Assembly: GCA_905221605.1 (NCBI GenBank)
Contig: CAJNDS010002072.1
Location: 641,197 to 705,196, forward strand
Source: Symbiodinium natans
Lineage: Eukaryota > Sar > Dinophyceae > Suessiales > Symbiodiniaceae
Reading direction: 5' to 3'
DNA length: 64,000 bases
Shown here: positions 33,805-44,999 of the stretch, in pieces
How positions within the stretch are numbered: the first letter of the stretch is position 1
Layout: every line of letters begins with the position of its first letter
The notes under the pieces: generated by a model
What the model saw: only the letters and a program-made list of their open reading frames with translations
Told to the model about the DNA's origin: nothing
The model's database searches: none
Position numbers and translations under genes: made by a program

Positions 33805-34385
33805 TGAACCCCCTAAACCCCCTAAACCCCCCAAAACCCCCTAAACCCCCTAAACCCCGGCTAAACCCCGGCTAAACCCCGGCTAAACCCCGGCTAAACC
33901 CCGGCTAAACCCCGGCTAAACCCCGGCTAAACCCCGGCTAAACCCCGGCTAAACCCCGGTTAAACCCGGCTAAACCCCGGCTAAACCCCGGCTAAACCCC
34001 GGTTAAACCCCGGTTAAACCCCGGGTAAACCCCGGTTAAACCCCGGTTAAACCCCGGTTAAACCCCGGTTAAACCCCGGTTAAACCCCGGTTAAACCCCG
34101 GGTAAACCCCGGTTAAACCCCGGTTAAACCCCGGCTAAACCCCGGTTAAACCCCGGTTAAACCCCGGTTAAACCCCGGTTAAACCCCGGTTAAACCCCGG
34201 TTAAACCCCGGTTAAACCCCGGCAACCCCGGCTAAACCCCGGCTAAACCCCGGCTAAACCCCGGTTAAACCCCGGTTAAACCCCGGTTAAACCCCGCTTA
34301 AACCCCGGTTAAACCCCGGTTAAACCCCGTAAACCCCCTAAACCGCCCTAAACCCCCTAAACCCCCTAAACCCCCTAAACCCTAA
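33805..34385 (-). repeat. 11-bp satellite CCCCGGCTAAA/CCCCGGTTAAA
   Basis: More than forty 11-bp units, flanked on both sides by 9-bp CCCCCTAAA units (33,805-33,855 and about 34,330-34,385). CCCCGGCTAAA forms a block at about 33,856-34,000, CCCCGGTTAAA dominates about 34,000-34,220 and 34,258-34,328, and a short CCCCGGCTAAA block sits between. Isolated GGGT, single-base-deleted and GGCAA variants occur. The unit looks like CCCTAAA enlarged by a CGG insertion and then amplified. Confidence 0.92.
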
Positions 34386-34845
34386 CCAGCCTCCTGCAGG
34401 TACTGCAACACCACCTGGTCGGAGGAGGGAACCTCGCAGTTCAGGCAGAGCCCTCAAAGGGTCCATTTTGGGGTTTTGGGATTAGGGTTTGGGGGTGGGG
34501 TCCATGCTCCGAAATATGTAGGGTTTTTTGGGCGTATGTATGTACCAACAAGGCAAGTTGACCCTTGGGGACAGGGCTCGTAGGGAACCTTCATGAGAAC
34601 AAGAAGGTCATATGGAAAATGTAGTTACGTCCTTGTCGTCTTTTTGCGTCTAGGATTTGAACTTCAGAGGACTTCAGGCTTCCCTAAAAATTTAAACCCT
34701 AAACCCTAGACCCTAAACCCTAAACCTTAAGGCCTAAAGCGTTCTGGCCAGCACAGGATCGCCCAACGACTTCGGTTGAGGGTGGGAGAAGCGACCAGAT
34801 GCAGGTGCCCAAATAATTCTGAGCATATTCCCCTTCTAGCACATT

Positions 34846-34892
34846 ACATATATATATATATATATGTATGTATATATATATATATTTATTCA
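34846..34892. repeat. AT microsatellite
   Basis: (TA)n with TGTATG interruptions. Confidence 0.85.
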
Positions 34893-35019
34893 TTCATTTA
34901 TGTTATAGTCCTCCCTAAACCCGGTTCCTCATTTCAATCTGCAGGGGGGGGGGGGGTGAATCAAACTAAGTTCCCGGTGAGGTCTTCCTAACTTAGGAGT
35001 CCCGGAATGCAAAAAAAAA

Positions 35020-35112
35020 CAACCCTAAACCCTGAACCCCAGACCCTAAACCCTAAACCCTAAAACCTAAACCCTAAACCCTAAACCCTAAACCCTAAAC
35101 CCTAGACCCTAC
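35020..35112 (-). repeat. CCCTAAA array
   Basis: Eleven to twelve units with CCCTGAA, CCCAGA and CCCTAGA variants. Confidence 0.9.
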
Positions 35113-36164
35113 GTTGGGGCGTCGAGAGCCCAACAAAAACACTTCGTGCAATGTGGAGGTTGAGGGTGGCGGTGTAGATTTCTGTTTGTAGGTTTGGATG
35201 CCAAAAAATGTTTCGGGCTTAGGGTTTAGGATTCAGGGGTACATGGAGCCTTGAGGACATCCAAATCCCAGACTCTTGGTGCCAGGACAAGGTTTGTGCA
35301 GATGTTGAAAGGGGTGCTTAGCGAGCTGCCAGCAGCCTAACAGCGTGCCTTGGAAACGATAAATCAATGTGGGGAGCAAATGGAAGCCACCCGTCCAACC
35401 AACATCTAAATCCCAAGCGAAGCCCCAAACCCTGAACCCTAAACCCGAAACCCTGAACCCTCTCTTTCGCACCGTGGGACCGAATGGCTCGACATGTTCG
35501 AGGAGGTCATTGACCCAGCCCTCATCAGCTGCTTTGACATCTGGGAGCGCAAGCTTCTCCTCCTGAACGCAGGCTTTTGATTGTTTAGGGTTTAGGGTTT
35601 AGGGTCTTCCCTGGTGGTCCATGTACCTGAATAGGGAATACTTTTGCCTTAGATCACTTCCTATACAGGGATCTCGAAAGTAGGTGTTGGTGTTCTAGAT
35701 GAGGGTTCGTTTTGGCGTACCTATCATATTTGTGGGCCTACTGGATAGTTTTATCTGCAGGGAATAACCAAACAGGCGCCCACAATTTAGAGAACTGCAC
35801 CGCCGCAAGAAAAACGGTGGAGCATCTAAGCAGTACCTGACAGGAACATTCCAAGTAAATGGTCCATGATATAAAAACCCTAAACCCTAAACCCTCAACC
35901 TAAACCCTACCCGATGCATCGTGGGGCAGCTCCTTAGCCTGCTAGCCCAGAAATCCCTCAGTCAGCTTGTGTCACTTGCTCGCCCTAAACCCGAAACCCT
36001 AAACCCTAGGGTTTAGGGTTTAGGGTTTAGGGCCTAGTCCAAAAGCAACCTAGAAATTTGAGAAGTTCAATGCTAAACCGGGAAAAGGGCCCACTTTGGA
36101 TCCAATGAGATCAGTCTAGGGGTTTTGAGGGCAGGGTCCAGGATCAAAAGCATTCACGCGTCTG

Positions 36165-36412
36165 GGGTTTAGGGTTAGGGTTTAGGGTTTAGGGTTTAGG
36201 GTTTAGGGTTTAGGGTTTAGGGTTTAGGGTTTAGGGTTTAGGGTTTAGGGTTTAGGGTTTAGGGTTTAGGGTTTAGGGTTTAGGGTTTAGGGTTTAGGGT
36301 TTAGGGTTTAGGGTTTAGGGTTTAGGGTTTAGGGTTTAGGGTTTAGGGTTTAGGGTTTAGGGTTTAGGGTTTAAGGGTTAGGGTTTAGGTTTAGGGTTGA
36401 GGGCTTGGGCCT
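36165..36412 (+). repeat. Longest TTTAGGG array in the window
   Basis: About 30 consecutive units, nearly all perfect, ending in TTAAGGG and TTGAGGG variants. Confidence 0.95.
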
Positions 36413-36529
36413 AAGGCCTAAGGCCACCAGGCTACTCAACTACTCAGCGACCTCAACCCCGAAGCCTGCAGGTACACTTTAGACCATGCGCACGTCCGGC
36501 TTCCGAAACTTCAACCCGCCCAAACACCC

Positions 36530-36622
36530 AAAACCCTAAACCCTAAACCCTAAACCCTAAACCCTAAACCCTAAACCCTAAACCCTAAACCCTACACCAA
36601 CCCTAAACCCTAAACCCTAACA
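36530..36622 (-). repeat. CCCTAAA array
   Basis: About twelve units with one CCCTACACCAA interruption. Confidence 0.92.
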
Positions 36623-36718
36623 CCCACGCCTGGATGATCCAGACTCGGCAAAAGACGCAAAAGACCTCAGGAGATCAAGCCTAGCCCTGAGGGTGCCATT
36701 CACCTGACTATGGTTTGA

Positions 36719-36813
36719 GTAGGGTTTAGGGTTTAGGGTTTAGGGTTTAGGGTTTAGGGTTTAGGGTTTCGGATTTAGGGTTTAGGGTTTAGGGCTTGGG
36801 CTTAGGGTTTAGG
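36719..36813 (+). repeat. TTTAGGG array
   Basis: Seven clean units, then decayed TTTCGGA and CTTGGGC variants. Confidence 0.9.
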
Positions 36814-37172
36814 GTGCCACGTACAGTACTTAGGGCCCAAGTCTTGCCTATTCAGGTACATGGGCCCTGAGGGTAAGTTCTTGAGTCTTGAGGTTTCGCG
36901 CACGTCGTGCGCTTCAAAGTGGAGTCGGGAGTGCCAACCAAAAAACACTACAGAAGCACAAAAGTGTTTAGGGTTTAAGGGTTAAGGGCTTAGGGTTGAG
37001 GGATTAGGGTTTAGGGTTTAAGGGTTAAGGGCTTAGGGTTTAGGGATTAGCGTTTAGGGATTGGGGTTTTGGGTGTAAGGGTTTAGGGTTTGGGGGTTCA
37101 GAGACCACCTCACGAATGCTACAAGGAGGGCCCTTCACTATACCAACTATAATTAAGGGACTGATTCTTGGG

Positions 37173-37266
37173 AAGGGTCCATGTATTTTTAGGGAAGACT
37201 TGGGCCGTAAAGTACTTGCTATGTAGGGACTCCGGGGCCCAAGTATACAAGAACTTGAGGTACATG
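37173..37266 (+). mobile_element. Foldback mini-element, family A, diverged copy
   Basis: AAGGGTCCATGTA on the left, GGGCCGTAAAGTACTTGC inside and GAGGTACATGG on the right. It follows a family E left-end fragment at about 37,128-37,165. Confidence 0.7.
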
Positions 37267-37379
37267 GCACTCTAAACCCTAAACCCTGAACCCTGAACCC
37301 TAAACCCTAAACCCTGGTTAGGGATAACCCGGGCGCCCTTCCTTTAAGGCGGGATGCTCCAGGACACCCTGCGCCCCAA

Positions 37380-37528
37380 AAGCTTAGGGTTCAGGGGTTC
37401 AGGGGTTCAGGGGTTCAGGGGTTCAGGGGTTCAGGGGTTCAGGGGTTCAGGGGTTCAGCGGTTCAGCGGTTTAGGGGTTTAGGGGTTTAGGGGTTTAGGG
37501 GTTTAGGCTTTAGGGTTTGGGGTTTAGG
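37380..37528 (+). repeat. TTCAGGGG / TTTAGGGG 8-bp array
   Basis: About nine TTCAGGGG units, two TTCAGCGG, then about five TTTAGGGG. A block-wise change of the repeated variant. Confidence 0.9.
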
Positions 37529-37753
37529 GTTTGGTGAAATCTTAAACCCCTAAAACCGCTGCACGCTGACATGGTGTTATACCAAGAAAAGTGGCACGAA
37601 GCGCTCCGCTCGAGAAGAGAGCTCCTTCTGCCTCTCACTGCTCACGCCAATGTCTGTCACCTCACGCATCCGGACGCCCAAACAACTGGGGTTTAGGGTT
37701 TAGGGTTTAGGCTTTAGAGTTTAGACAAGACGCAACTTTGCAAAGGTTCCCCT

Positions 37754-37856
37754 AAGGTTCCATGTACCTAAGAAGGGAATACTCTGACCCTGAAGTACCT
37801 CCCTTTTTTAGGGACTGTATGTCCCCCAAGTACATCATAATTAGGTACATGGACCC
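37754..37856 (+). mobile_element. Foldback mini-element, family A copy
   Basis: AAGGTTCCATGTACCTAAG on the left and TTAGGTACATGGACCCC on the right. The interior is diverged (CCCTGAAGTACCTCC). Confidence 0.7.
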
Positions 37857-37871
37857 CTGGGGCCACTTTTC

Positions 37872-37975
37872 TACTGTTTGCTTAAGAACCCGAAACAAGT
37901 CTAAACATTCTCCCTGTAAGGGTAGTGAGGGAGGTATTTCTTTGTTCTTTCTTTGGCGTTCTTAAGCAAATAGTA
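37872..37975. mobile_element. Foldback mini-element, family B, with extended inverted ends
   Basis: CTACTGTTTGCTTAAGAAC on the left and GTTCTTAAGCAAATAGTAG on the right pair over 18 of 19 positions, longer than in other copies. It starts about 15 bp after a family A copy, so two element types sit side by side. Confidence 0.75.
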
Positions 37976-38209
37976 GTTTTGCAAAAGGTTCCAACAGGGA
38001 GGCCCTGTCGGTGGGCTCGGAGCCATCATCGCCGCGCTCCTCCTATTTGCCAACATGTATTGAGGGTTTAGGGTTTAGGGCTTAGGGTTTACGGTGACCT
38101 TCGCATCTTCATCGCGAAGAAAAAGTCTCAACAAGCGCACAATGGCGGTGAAGGTGCAAGTGCAAGTGGAGGTATTGATGACGAGGCATGAGGTATTTAT
38201 GACTAGGCT

Positions 38210-38308
38210 GCCCAGCAACCTAGGCTTAAAAAGGGTGCCCTTTTTTGCTTAAAGGGGTTTATAAGGGAACCTAAACCCCCCAAAAAGGGAATAAGGGTAC
38301 TACTGGGC
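38210..38308. mobile_element. Mini-element, family C reference copy
   Basis: GCCCAG at the left and CTGGGC at the right end are inverted. The interior reads AAAAAGGGTGCCCTTTTTT, GCTTAAAGGGGTTTATAAGG, a CCCCCC-AAAAAGGG junction and AATAAGGGTACTA. Partial copies occur near 1,079, 12,830, 28,508, 47,742 and 54,048. Confidence 0.6.
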
Positions 38309-38401
38309 ATCCTATGATCATCATCATCGTCAGGGTTTGGGGCGAAGTTTGGCTGTTCAAAATGACTTCGGGGCCACAAGCTGTCCATTTTTTTACACGG
38401 G

Positions 38402-38410
38402 GCGGGGGGG

Positions 38411-38450
<40 letters not shown>
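38402..38450 (+). repeat. G-rich run
   Basis: 49 bp of G with two C interruptions. Confidence 0.85.
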
Positions 38451-38451
<1 letters not shown>

Positions 38452-38621
38452 AGGGGATATTGTGGGCCGCAAACCCTAAAACCCAACCCGAAACCCAAAC
38501 CCTAAACCCTATGTCCCAGCGAGGCTACGTCTCCTGCCTTGAGACAAGTCAGGCGTGCTTATGGGCCACAAAGATCCCCAGCTGCTCTTCATGGGGGGTT
38601 AAACGGGCCTTTCAAGACAAA

Positions 38622-38719
38622 GCCCTAAGCCCTAAGCCCTAAGCCCTAAGCCCTAAGCCCTAAGCCCTAAGCCCTAAGCCCTAAGCCCTAAGCCCTAAGC
38701 CCTAAGCCCTAAACCCTAG
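38622..38719 (-). repeat. CCCTAAG-variant array
   Basis: About thirteen consecutive CCCTAAG units end in CCCTAAA. Nearly pure variant block. Confidence 0.92.
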
Positions 38720-39064
38720 TTGCGTTAAAGAGACGAAACAAAAGGATGTCCGCAGCATTCGGGCTTTTGGCGCATTGCGGGGCTTCCTTGAACCAAACCC
38801 CCAGAAATCCTTCCGAAAGCAAGACGCTGCCCCCAAACAGAAGACACATCCCAACAATCCTACACCCTGAGACTTTAGGGTGTATGGTTTGGGGTTTAGG
38901 GTTTAGGGCTTAGGGTTCAGGGTTCAGGGTTTAGGATTTTCGGTTTAGCCCTTAGGGCTTAGGGTAACCAGCTCTTCGAGGAGCAAGAAAGCCCGCGTCG
39001 TGCATGGATTCGAGCTCACCGATGAGGAGGACGCCAAAGATGTGCAGGAACCTAAGATGCGTTT

Positions 39065-39112
39065 TGGGTTTAGGGTTTAGGGTTTAGGGTTTAGGGTTTA
39101 GGGTTTAGGTAA
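39065..39112 (+). repeat. TTTAGGG array
   Basis: Six to seven units. Confidence 0.9.
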
Positions 39113-39601
39113 CAGGGTGAGAGTTCAAGAGTTTAGGGGGTTTACGGTGTACACTTTTTAGGGCTTGGGCGATTCGGGTTTCGTGGCTTTGTGTACCCAC
39201 TCAGAAAGTATCCCCCTACATTCGGGTCAGGATGTAGGTGTTTCAAAGAAAACTGACGCCACCCAAAGCTACTATTTAGAACTCCTGATTCTGATGTTGA
39301 AAAAACCACATAGCCCCTTTATTGCCCTTAGATAAGGAAAAGTTTTTTGGTGAGTTGTGAATCAAAGAGAAGAACAAAACTTGGCTGCACTCAGGAGGGT
39401 AGCTATAAATTAGACTTTTAGCTGCCTTAATAAGAAACCCAATAAACCCAAAAAAGGTAAGGATCTAAAGTTACAGTAAAGTACCACAAAGAAAACAACT
39501 AAATCACCAGTGCGCTTGTCCGAGGCTCCGAAATAGTGGCCCGCCAAGCTTATGGGCAGTGTGGCCAAACTCTTCACAGCCAATGGAGATGAAGTAGCCT
39601 G

Positions 39602-39742
39602 AGCCCTAAACCCTAAACCCTAAACCCTAAACCCTAAACCCTAAACCCTAAACCCTAAACCCTAAACCCTAAACCCTAAACCCTAAACCCTAAACCCTGT
39701 AACCCTAAACCCTAGACCCTAAGCCCTGAACCCTAAACCGGG
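39602..39742 (-). repeat. CCCTAAA array
   Basis: About fourteen perfect units, then decayed units with CCCTGTAA and CCCTAGA variants. Confidence 0.93.
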
Positions 39743-40167
39743 CTTCAGGGCTTTGGGCCGCCCACACACCCACCTAAACTGGGCACTTCTCTCATGTAGG
39801 TTCCCTTTTTTGGGTCCCCATATAGTACGGCACCTTATCAAACAAAGAAACCCAAAAAAATAAACCCTAAACCCTAAACTAGTTCTATACCCTAAACCCT
39901 AAACCCGAACCCTAAAAACCTAAACCCAACAAGACCCTTATTTCACTAAACCCTAAACCCCTGAACCCCTGGATCCTGTAACCCTTGAGAGACTCGTAGG
40001 AGACTTATGTACCATGGTCCCGTCACATGGGCAGAGCTGCAGTTCAGGGTTTAGGAAGTTTAGGGTTTAGGGAGAACCCTTTTGCACCCCTTAAGAAACC
40101 CCTATAAACCACACTTCACAACCCTTCTAAGAAGGCAAGGGACCATATTCAAAGACCATGTAGCTTC

Positions 40168-40276
40168 CGTTTAAGGTTTAGGGTCTAGGGTCTAGGGTTT
40201 AGGGTTTAGGGTCTAGGGGTTTAGGGTTTAGGGTTTAGGGTTTAGGGTTTAGGGTTTAGGGTTTAGGGGTTTAGGG
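40168..40276 (+). repeat. TTTAGGG array with TCTAGGG variants
   Basis: TCTAGGG units alternate with TTTAGGG at the left, clean units in the centre, GGGGTTTAGG at the right. Confidence 0.9.
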
Positions 40277-40639
40277 TCCAGGGGTTAACGTAGGGCGGAG
40301 AAGGTAGGGCTCTCTCGGTTTGCAAAGTCGCTTGGCGGAGCCCCAAGACAACAACCCTGAGCCCTAAATCCTAAACCCTAATCCCTGAACCCTTAACCCT
40401 AAATCTTGAACCCTAAGCCCTAGCCCTAAACCCTAAATCCTAAACCCCAGCCCTAAACCCCAAACCCTACACCCTATGAAGCCCCAACCCTGTAAGGTTC
40501 ACAGTTTCGGGGGTGTAGGGGCAGAAAGCCTCCACCCAAACCTAGATCCCACCATGCCGCGAAGACCCTGCCTCTTAAACTTCCGCAAACCTAAACCCCA
40601 AACCCTCAACCCTCAACCCTAAACCCCAAACCCTATCTA

Positions 40640-41660
40640 TAGGGACGCTTTCCCCTTAGGAACTTAGCAACAAGTTAAAAACAAGTTATCGTCTGAACTT
40701 AGCAGGCACTTGTAAGTTGTTTTTAACTAGCACAAGTTCTCGCTAGGTTTTGTTCATGGGTTTTGTGCACATGTGATTCTGATTTGTGTTGTGCACCATT
40801 GTCTTGGTTTAAGTTATCAAGATGTCCCGGTGAGAGACTTGTGAGCAGGAGGCGGGCACTGCTTTTGAGAGAAAACAGTCGCAGCGCAGAGAAAGGAGAG
40901 GGCCAGTGACAGGGCCAAAGCAAGCAAGCGTGCCAAGATCCGGCCCATAGCCAAATCAAGCAAACTGGACGCCAACGGTGCGAGACGCCGCGGACACAGG
41001 CGAAACCAAGCGACTGCACGTGCACAGCGTGCGCGGACACGCGCGGACACGGAAAGTACAACAGAAGCTTCGGAAACGCAGACGCGGACATGCGCGGACA
41101 TGATGTTTTTCGTCACTTCACTAGAAACCGGACGTGGCGCGGACACGCGCGGACACATGCGAAAACGTCGCGTTTTCGGCGCGGACATTCGCGGACATCC
41201 GCGGACACCGCGCGGACATCCAGAAAGCGTTCGAAATTTGCTGGACATGGCTCAAAAACTACAAGGAGAACACAAGCCTGATGTGCCTGCGATAAAGGGA
41301 CAAAAGCGGATGTGATCTGGCATTCAGCATGTAGAAGTTTATAGAGTTCTTACAAGAATTACAAGAAAAGACAAAAGTGTAGATACACGATTTGTAAGAA
41401 ACATCTACTGCATTTCCTGCCTATAAAGAAAAACCCACAAAAAACACAACATATGTTAACTGGCTAAGTTGCTGCTAACTTTTTCGAGGCTTGGCAGCCA
41501 AGTGGCCGTTAATTATGTATTTGGTGCACAAGTATGGCGTCAGTTTACATAATTTAGCTTGAAGATATGATAAAGATATGAGGCTTGTCACCCAACATAG
41601 AAGATTATACTATAACATGCAAGCTACTTGTAAATCTATAAGTCCGACGCGACTCTATAG
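40640..41660. other. Non-telomeric island with hairpin and GCGGACA minisatellite
   Basis: About 1 kb with no telomere-like units. The left part has an imperfect 16-bp inverted repeat (40,673-40,688 and 40,713-40,728, 15 of 16 pair). The centre is a GCGGACA minisatellite, and the right part (41,310-41,660) is AT-rich and unremarkable. Minus-strand frames of up to 143 codons cross the minisatellite and yield repetitive CPRxSAP-type peptides, which I treat as artefacts of the repeat. Confidence 0.5.
41028..41222 (+). repeat. GCGGACAyG(c)-type minisatellite
   Basis: At least thirteen occurrences of GCGGACA followed by C or T, at irregular spacing of 8 to about 25 bp. Some are directly adjacent and others separated by unrelated bases. 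Confidence 0.8.
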
Positions 41661-42585
41661 TATAGCCCTAAACCCTAAACCCCAAACCCTCGACCCTGTA
41701 CCGAAACCCCGCACCCGAGGAGCAGATGCCCCAACTGGCATTCAACCTCCCACGATGGTGCCAGTCCTGAGGAGGGTTTAGGGTTTAGGGCTAGGGTTTA
41801 GGGTTTAGGGTTTAGGGCTATGTCGGCTTAGGGTTGTTGGGGTCTGCGCAACCCTAAACACTAAACCCGCAACCGCAAACCATGAACCCTAGACCTCTCA
41901 GTGGTTACCTCGACCATGCGCCTCTGCACAAGATGGACTGCCGCGCGCCTTGAGCCCGAATTTCTTGCGCACTAATTTACCGACCGCAAGTGGGCCCTAA
42001 AACCGCAAACCCTAATCAACTAATTCCTAAACCCCAAACCCGAAGCCCTAAACCCTAGCCCCTAAACCCCTACACCCCGAAACCCCAACCCCTAAACCCC
42101 CAAACCCAACCCCTAAACCCCCAAACCCAAATCCTAACAACTAAACCCCAAACCCTCATTGGGTCAACTGGCGCGCAACCGACTTACTACACACCTTCAG
42201 ACGGAACATGTACCTCAAATATGGGGTATATTTTATCTGAAATGCCAACTTTAACAAGGCAGAAGCCCTGAGACAACCGGGAACTGTGAGGGCTTTGGGT
42301 TTGCCGTCGTTCCATGCGCGTGGCATGTGCAAAGAGTTTTTTGTTCCTGCCAGTGTTGAGGGTTAGGGTTGAGGGTTTAGAGTTTAGGGTTTAGGGTTTA
42401 GAGTTTAGGGTTTAGGGTTAGGGTTCAGGGTTGAGGCTTATACCTGAAGAAATAGGGTGAATACCCGATGATGGAAGTACATGTCTCTTTGTGAATTGTG
42501 TCTAGTACGTCGGCTACACTAGGCAGACCTTCGATTCCCGAAGTCTTGCCGCCGACTTCAACTTCGACTCCTCAGTCCTCCCAAA

Positions 42586-42726
42586 CCACCCTAAACCCTG
42601 AACCCTGAACCCTAAACAGTGAACCCTAAACCCTAAACCCTAAACCCTAAACTCTAAACTCTAAACCCTAAACCGTAAACCCTAAACCCTAAACCCTAAA
42701 CCCTAAACCCTAAACCCTAAACCCTC
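42586..42726 (-). repeat. CCCTAAA array
   Basis: About twenty units with CCCTGAA, CTCTAAA and CCGTAAA variants at the left. Confidence 0.92.
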
Positions 42727-42840
42727 CATGCCTACAGGGCTTTTTTGGGCCCAGACAACAACCAGCGCCGAGCTACTGCCCAAAGAGCCGGCAGGCTCAC
42801 GTGCTGATTCTTGGTGACAGCATCCTTAGCCACTGGCCCG

Positions 42841-42936
42841 TAGGGTTTAGGGTTTAGGGTTTAGGGTTTAGGGTTTAGGGTTTAGGGTTTAGGGTTTAGG
42901 GTTTAGGGTTTAGGGTTTAGGGTTTAGGGTTTAGGG
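42841..42936 (+). repeat. TTTAGGG array
   Basis: Thirteen perfect TTTAGGG units. With the preceding CCCTAAA array it encloses a spacer of about 115 bp. GACAGCATCCT occurs on both sides of this array (about 42,817 and 42,938), so a short direct repeat brackets it. Confidence 0.9.
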
Positions 42937-43139
42937 TGGACAGCATCCTCGGCAAATGGCTCTAAGGGCTTATAGAGCTCAGGGTTAGGGCTTTGGGTTT
43001 GGGGTTTTGGGTTTAGGGTTTCGAGATCGAAACCGACTTACCCGGAAGCCCTTGTTCGCCCGTTGTTCGGAAACCGCTTCACCCCGGAGGCTTTTGGAGG
43101 CCAAATACTGGCTTCTCCTAAGGATGCAACATCATTTTC

Positions 43140-43262
43140 TACCCTAATCCCTAAACCCTAAACCCTAAACCCTAAACCCCAACCCTAAACCCCAAACCCC
43201 AAACCCCAAACCTCAAACCCCAAACCCCAAACCCCAAACCCTAACCCAATCCAACTACTATA
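43140..43262 (-). repeat. CCCTAAA grading into CCCCAAA
   Basis: CCCTAAA units followed by about eight CCCCAAA units. Confidence 0.88.
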
Positions 43263-44321
43263 GTAACCTCATTCCAGAAACCCGAAACCCTAACCCTTGA
43301 AGGGGCGGTGTGGTCCGCTGAATTTTCTTGGCGTGCCAGGCATGCCTGCAACATTAAGTTGTTTAGGGTTTAGGGTTTAGAGTTTGGGGTTTAGGGTTTA
43401 GGGTTTAGGGTTTAGGGTTTAGGGAAACCTTAAGCACTAAACCCTAAATGCTAAGGCCTCCCCTAAGCCCTAAGAACTACACATCCTTGTAGCCCCAGTC
43501 CCCTGAACCCTAAACCCTTACACCCCCAAATCCTCATCAGGAAATCCCGACAACCTCTACCCTGGTCAGCCAGAGGTCCGCCTGACTCCTTGTCATGCCT
43601 CAGGTGATGCACTTGGGGAATGAGAGGGTTGATGCTTAAAGAGTTTGGGAGGGGTAGGCGGACAGCGGGGTGGCGGCCTCTCAATTGAAACTGGCTAAGC
43701 ATTGAGTTCATGATGTCGAGGTTTCAGCTTCAGGCTGAGAATGTTGTTGGGTTGAGGGCTGAACCCCTGAACCCTGTACAGCCCGCACAGGGTTCAGGGT
43801 TTAGGGTTTACAGGGGTTCAGGGTTTTGGCCTTTGGGCCGTCCTGTAGGGGATCAAAGAAGACTCAAACCCTGTGGAAACCTGGTGGAAGCCCTAAACCC
43901 TAAACCCTAAACCTTAAACCCTAAACGATCCTGGCAGGGGAGGCATCGGACCTACTTCTCAACAGCTCCGAGGGAGCACGACATCACCCACCCTAAACCC
44001 CAACGCGTCCAAAGCCGAAAAACCCTGAAACCTGAACCCTGAACCCTGAACCCTAACCCCTAAACCCTAAAACCTAAACCCTAAACCCAAAACCCAAAAC
44101 CCAAAACCCTAAACCCTAAACCCTAACGCCTTGCATTCAAGTCAGGCTGCTGCTTGAGGAGGCTGCCAAGGATGCCACGCGGGCAGGTGTGTAGCCAAGA
44201 CATCCTGACTCGATGATGTAGACCTTGGTTTGCGTTAGGGTTTAGGGTTTAGGATGTAGGGCTTACCCTAAACCCTAAACCCTAAACCCTAAACCCTAAG
44301 CCCTAGGGTTTAGGACTTGAG

Positions 44322-44420
44322 TTGGGACGTTCCCCCTTACACTAACAGTCCTTAATAGGGATGATCGTAGGGGGAACCTGAACCCCTATTAAGGACTGTT
44401 AGTATAAGGGGGCATCCCAA
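44322..44420. mobile_element. Foldback mini-element, family D reference copy
   Basis: The left arm 44,322-44,360 contains ACTAACAGTCCTTAATAGGG. The right arm 44,383-44,420 contains CCCTATTAAGGACTGTTAGT and ends GGGGGCATCCCAA. The arms pair almost completely over about 38 bp, with one two-base difference and two substitutions. Noncoding. Confidence 0.8.
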
Positions 44421-44428
44421 CCTCCACT

Positions 44429-44540
44429 ATTTGCTGAAGAACCCCCAGCCAAAGAAAAACAACGGAGCATCATTCTTCGTTCTATGGGGAGTATAGGGAT
44501 TATGGTCTTTGCATTTTTTTGGGGGGTTTCTTAAGCAAAT
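44429..44540. mobile_element. Foldback mini-element, family B
   Basis: Left ATTTGCTGAAGAACCCCC, right GGGGGGTTTCTTAAGCAAAT. The interior has GGGAGTATAGGGATTATGG. It begins 8 bp after the family D copy. Confidence 0.72.
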
Positions 44541-44999
44541 CGAATGTCTCAGTGCTTTGGGCTTAGGATTCGGGGCTTGCGGTTCTGAGGTGTTCGCCAA
44601 AATTCCTGCCTGATCCCTACTACATCCGAACATCCAAGTCCCTGCACCTCTTGTAAGCCCTGAACCAAACCCTAAACCCTAAACCCCCACGCTTTTCATC
44701 ACGGACCTAAAGCCCTAAATCTCCAAACTCTGCATCTCGTTTGGTCATGTGGAGCCCTCTGACAGCACTCCCAAGTAAGAGCCTCTTACTGCCAGTAGAG
44801 GAAGAGACGCATCCCTAAACCCTAAACCCGAAACCCTCCAAGCCTAAATCCTAAACCCTAAACCCTAAACCCTAAACCCTAAACCCTAAACCCAATTCGG
44901 GCATCTTGAGATTGCATTACCGAAGGGCGTGCTGGCAGCTCGTGCCAGGATGGAAAATGTCCTCAGGGTGGTCGACATGCCTATGCTTTTTTCTTTTTG

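Larger units (their letters stand above)
20500..40640. repeat. Telomere-like mosaic region 3, no gene seen
   Basis: About 20 kb of alternating telomere-like arrays and short unique spacers, plus foldback mini-elements. Larger arrays are listed individually. Decayed stretches without clear arrays include 23,900-24,200, 25,740-26,100, 26,880-27,400, 28,200-28,840, 30,840-31,350, 34,390-34,680, 35,590-35,870 and 39,120-39,590. These hold scattered single units, remnants of family A and C elements (near 20,700, 28,500, 30,300, 32,330, 35,615 and 36,823) and nothing identifiable as a gene. Confidence 0.75.

Noticed and set aside
33805-34385. CRISPR-like array
   Set aside because: Continuous 11-bp tandem units without unique spacers, in a eukaryotic context.
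40723-41315. Repeat proteins on both strands across the GCGGACA cluster
   Set aside because: Composition follows the minisatellite; competing frames on both strands.
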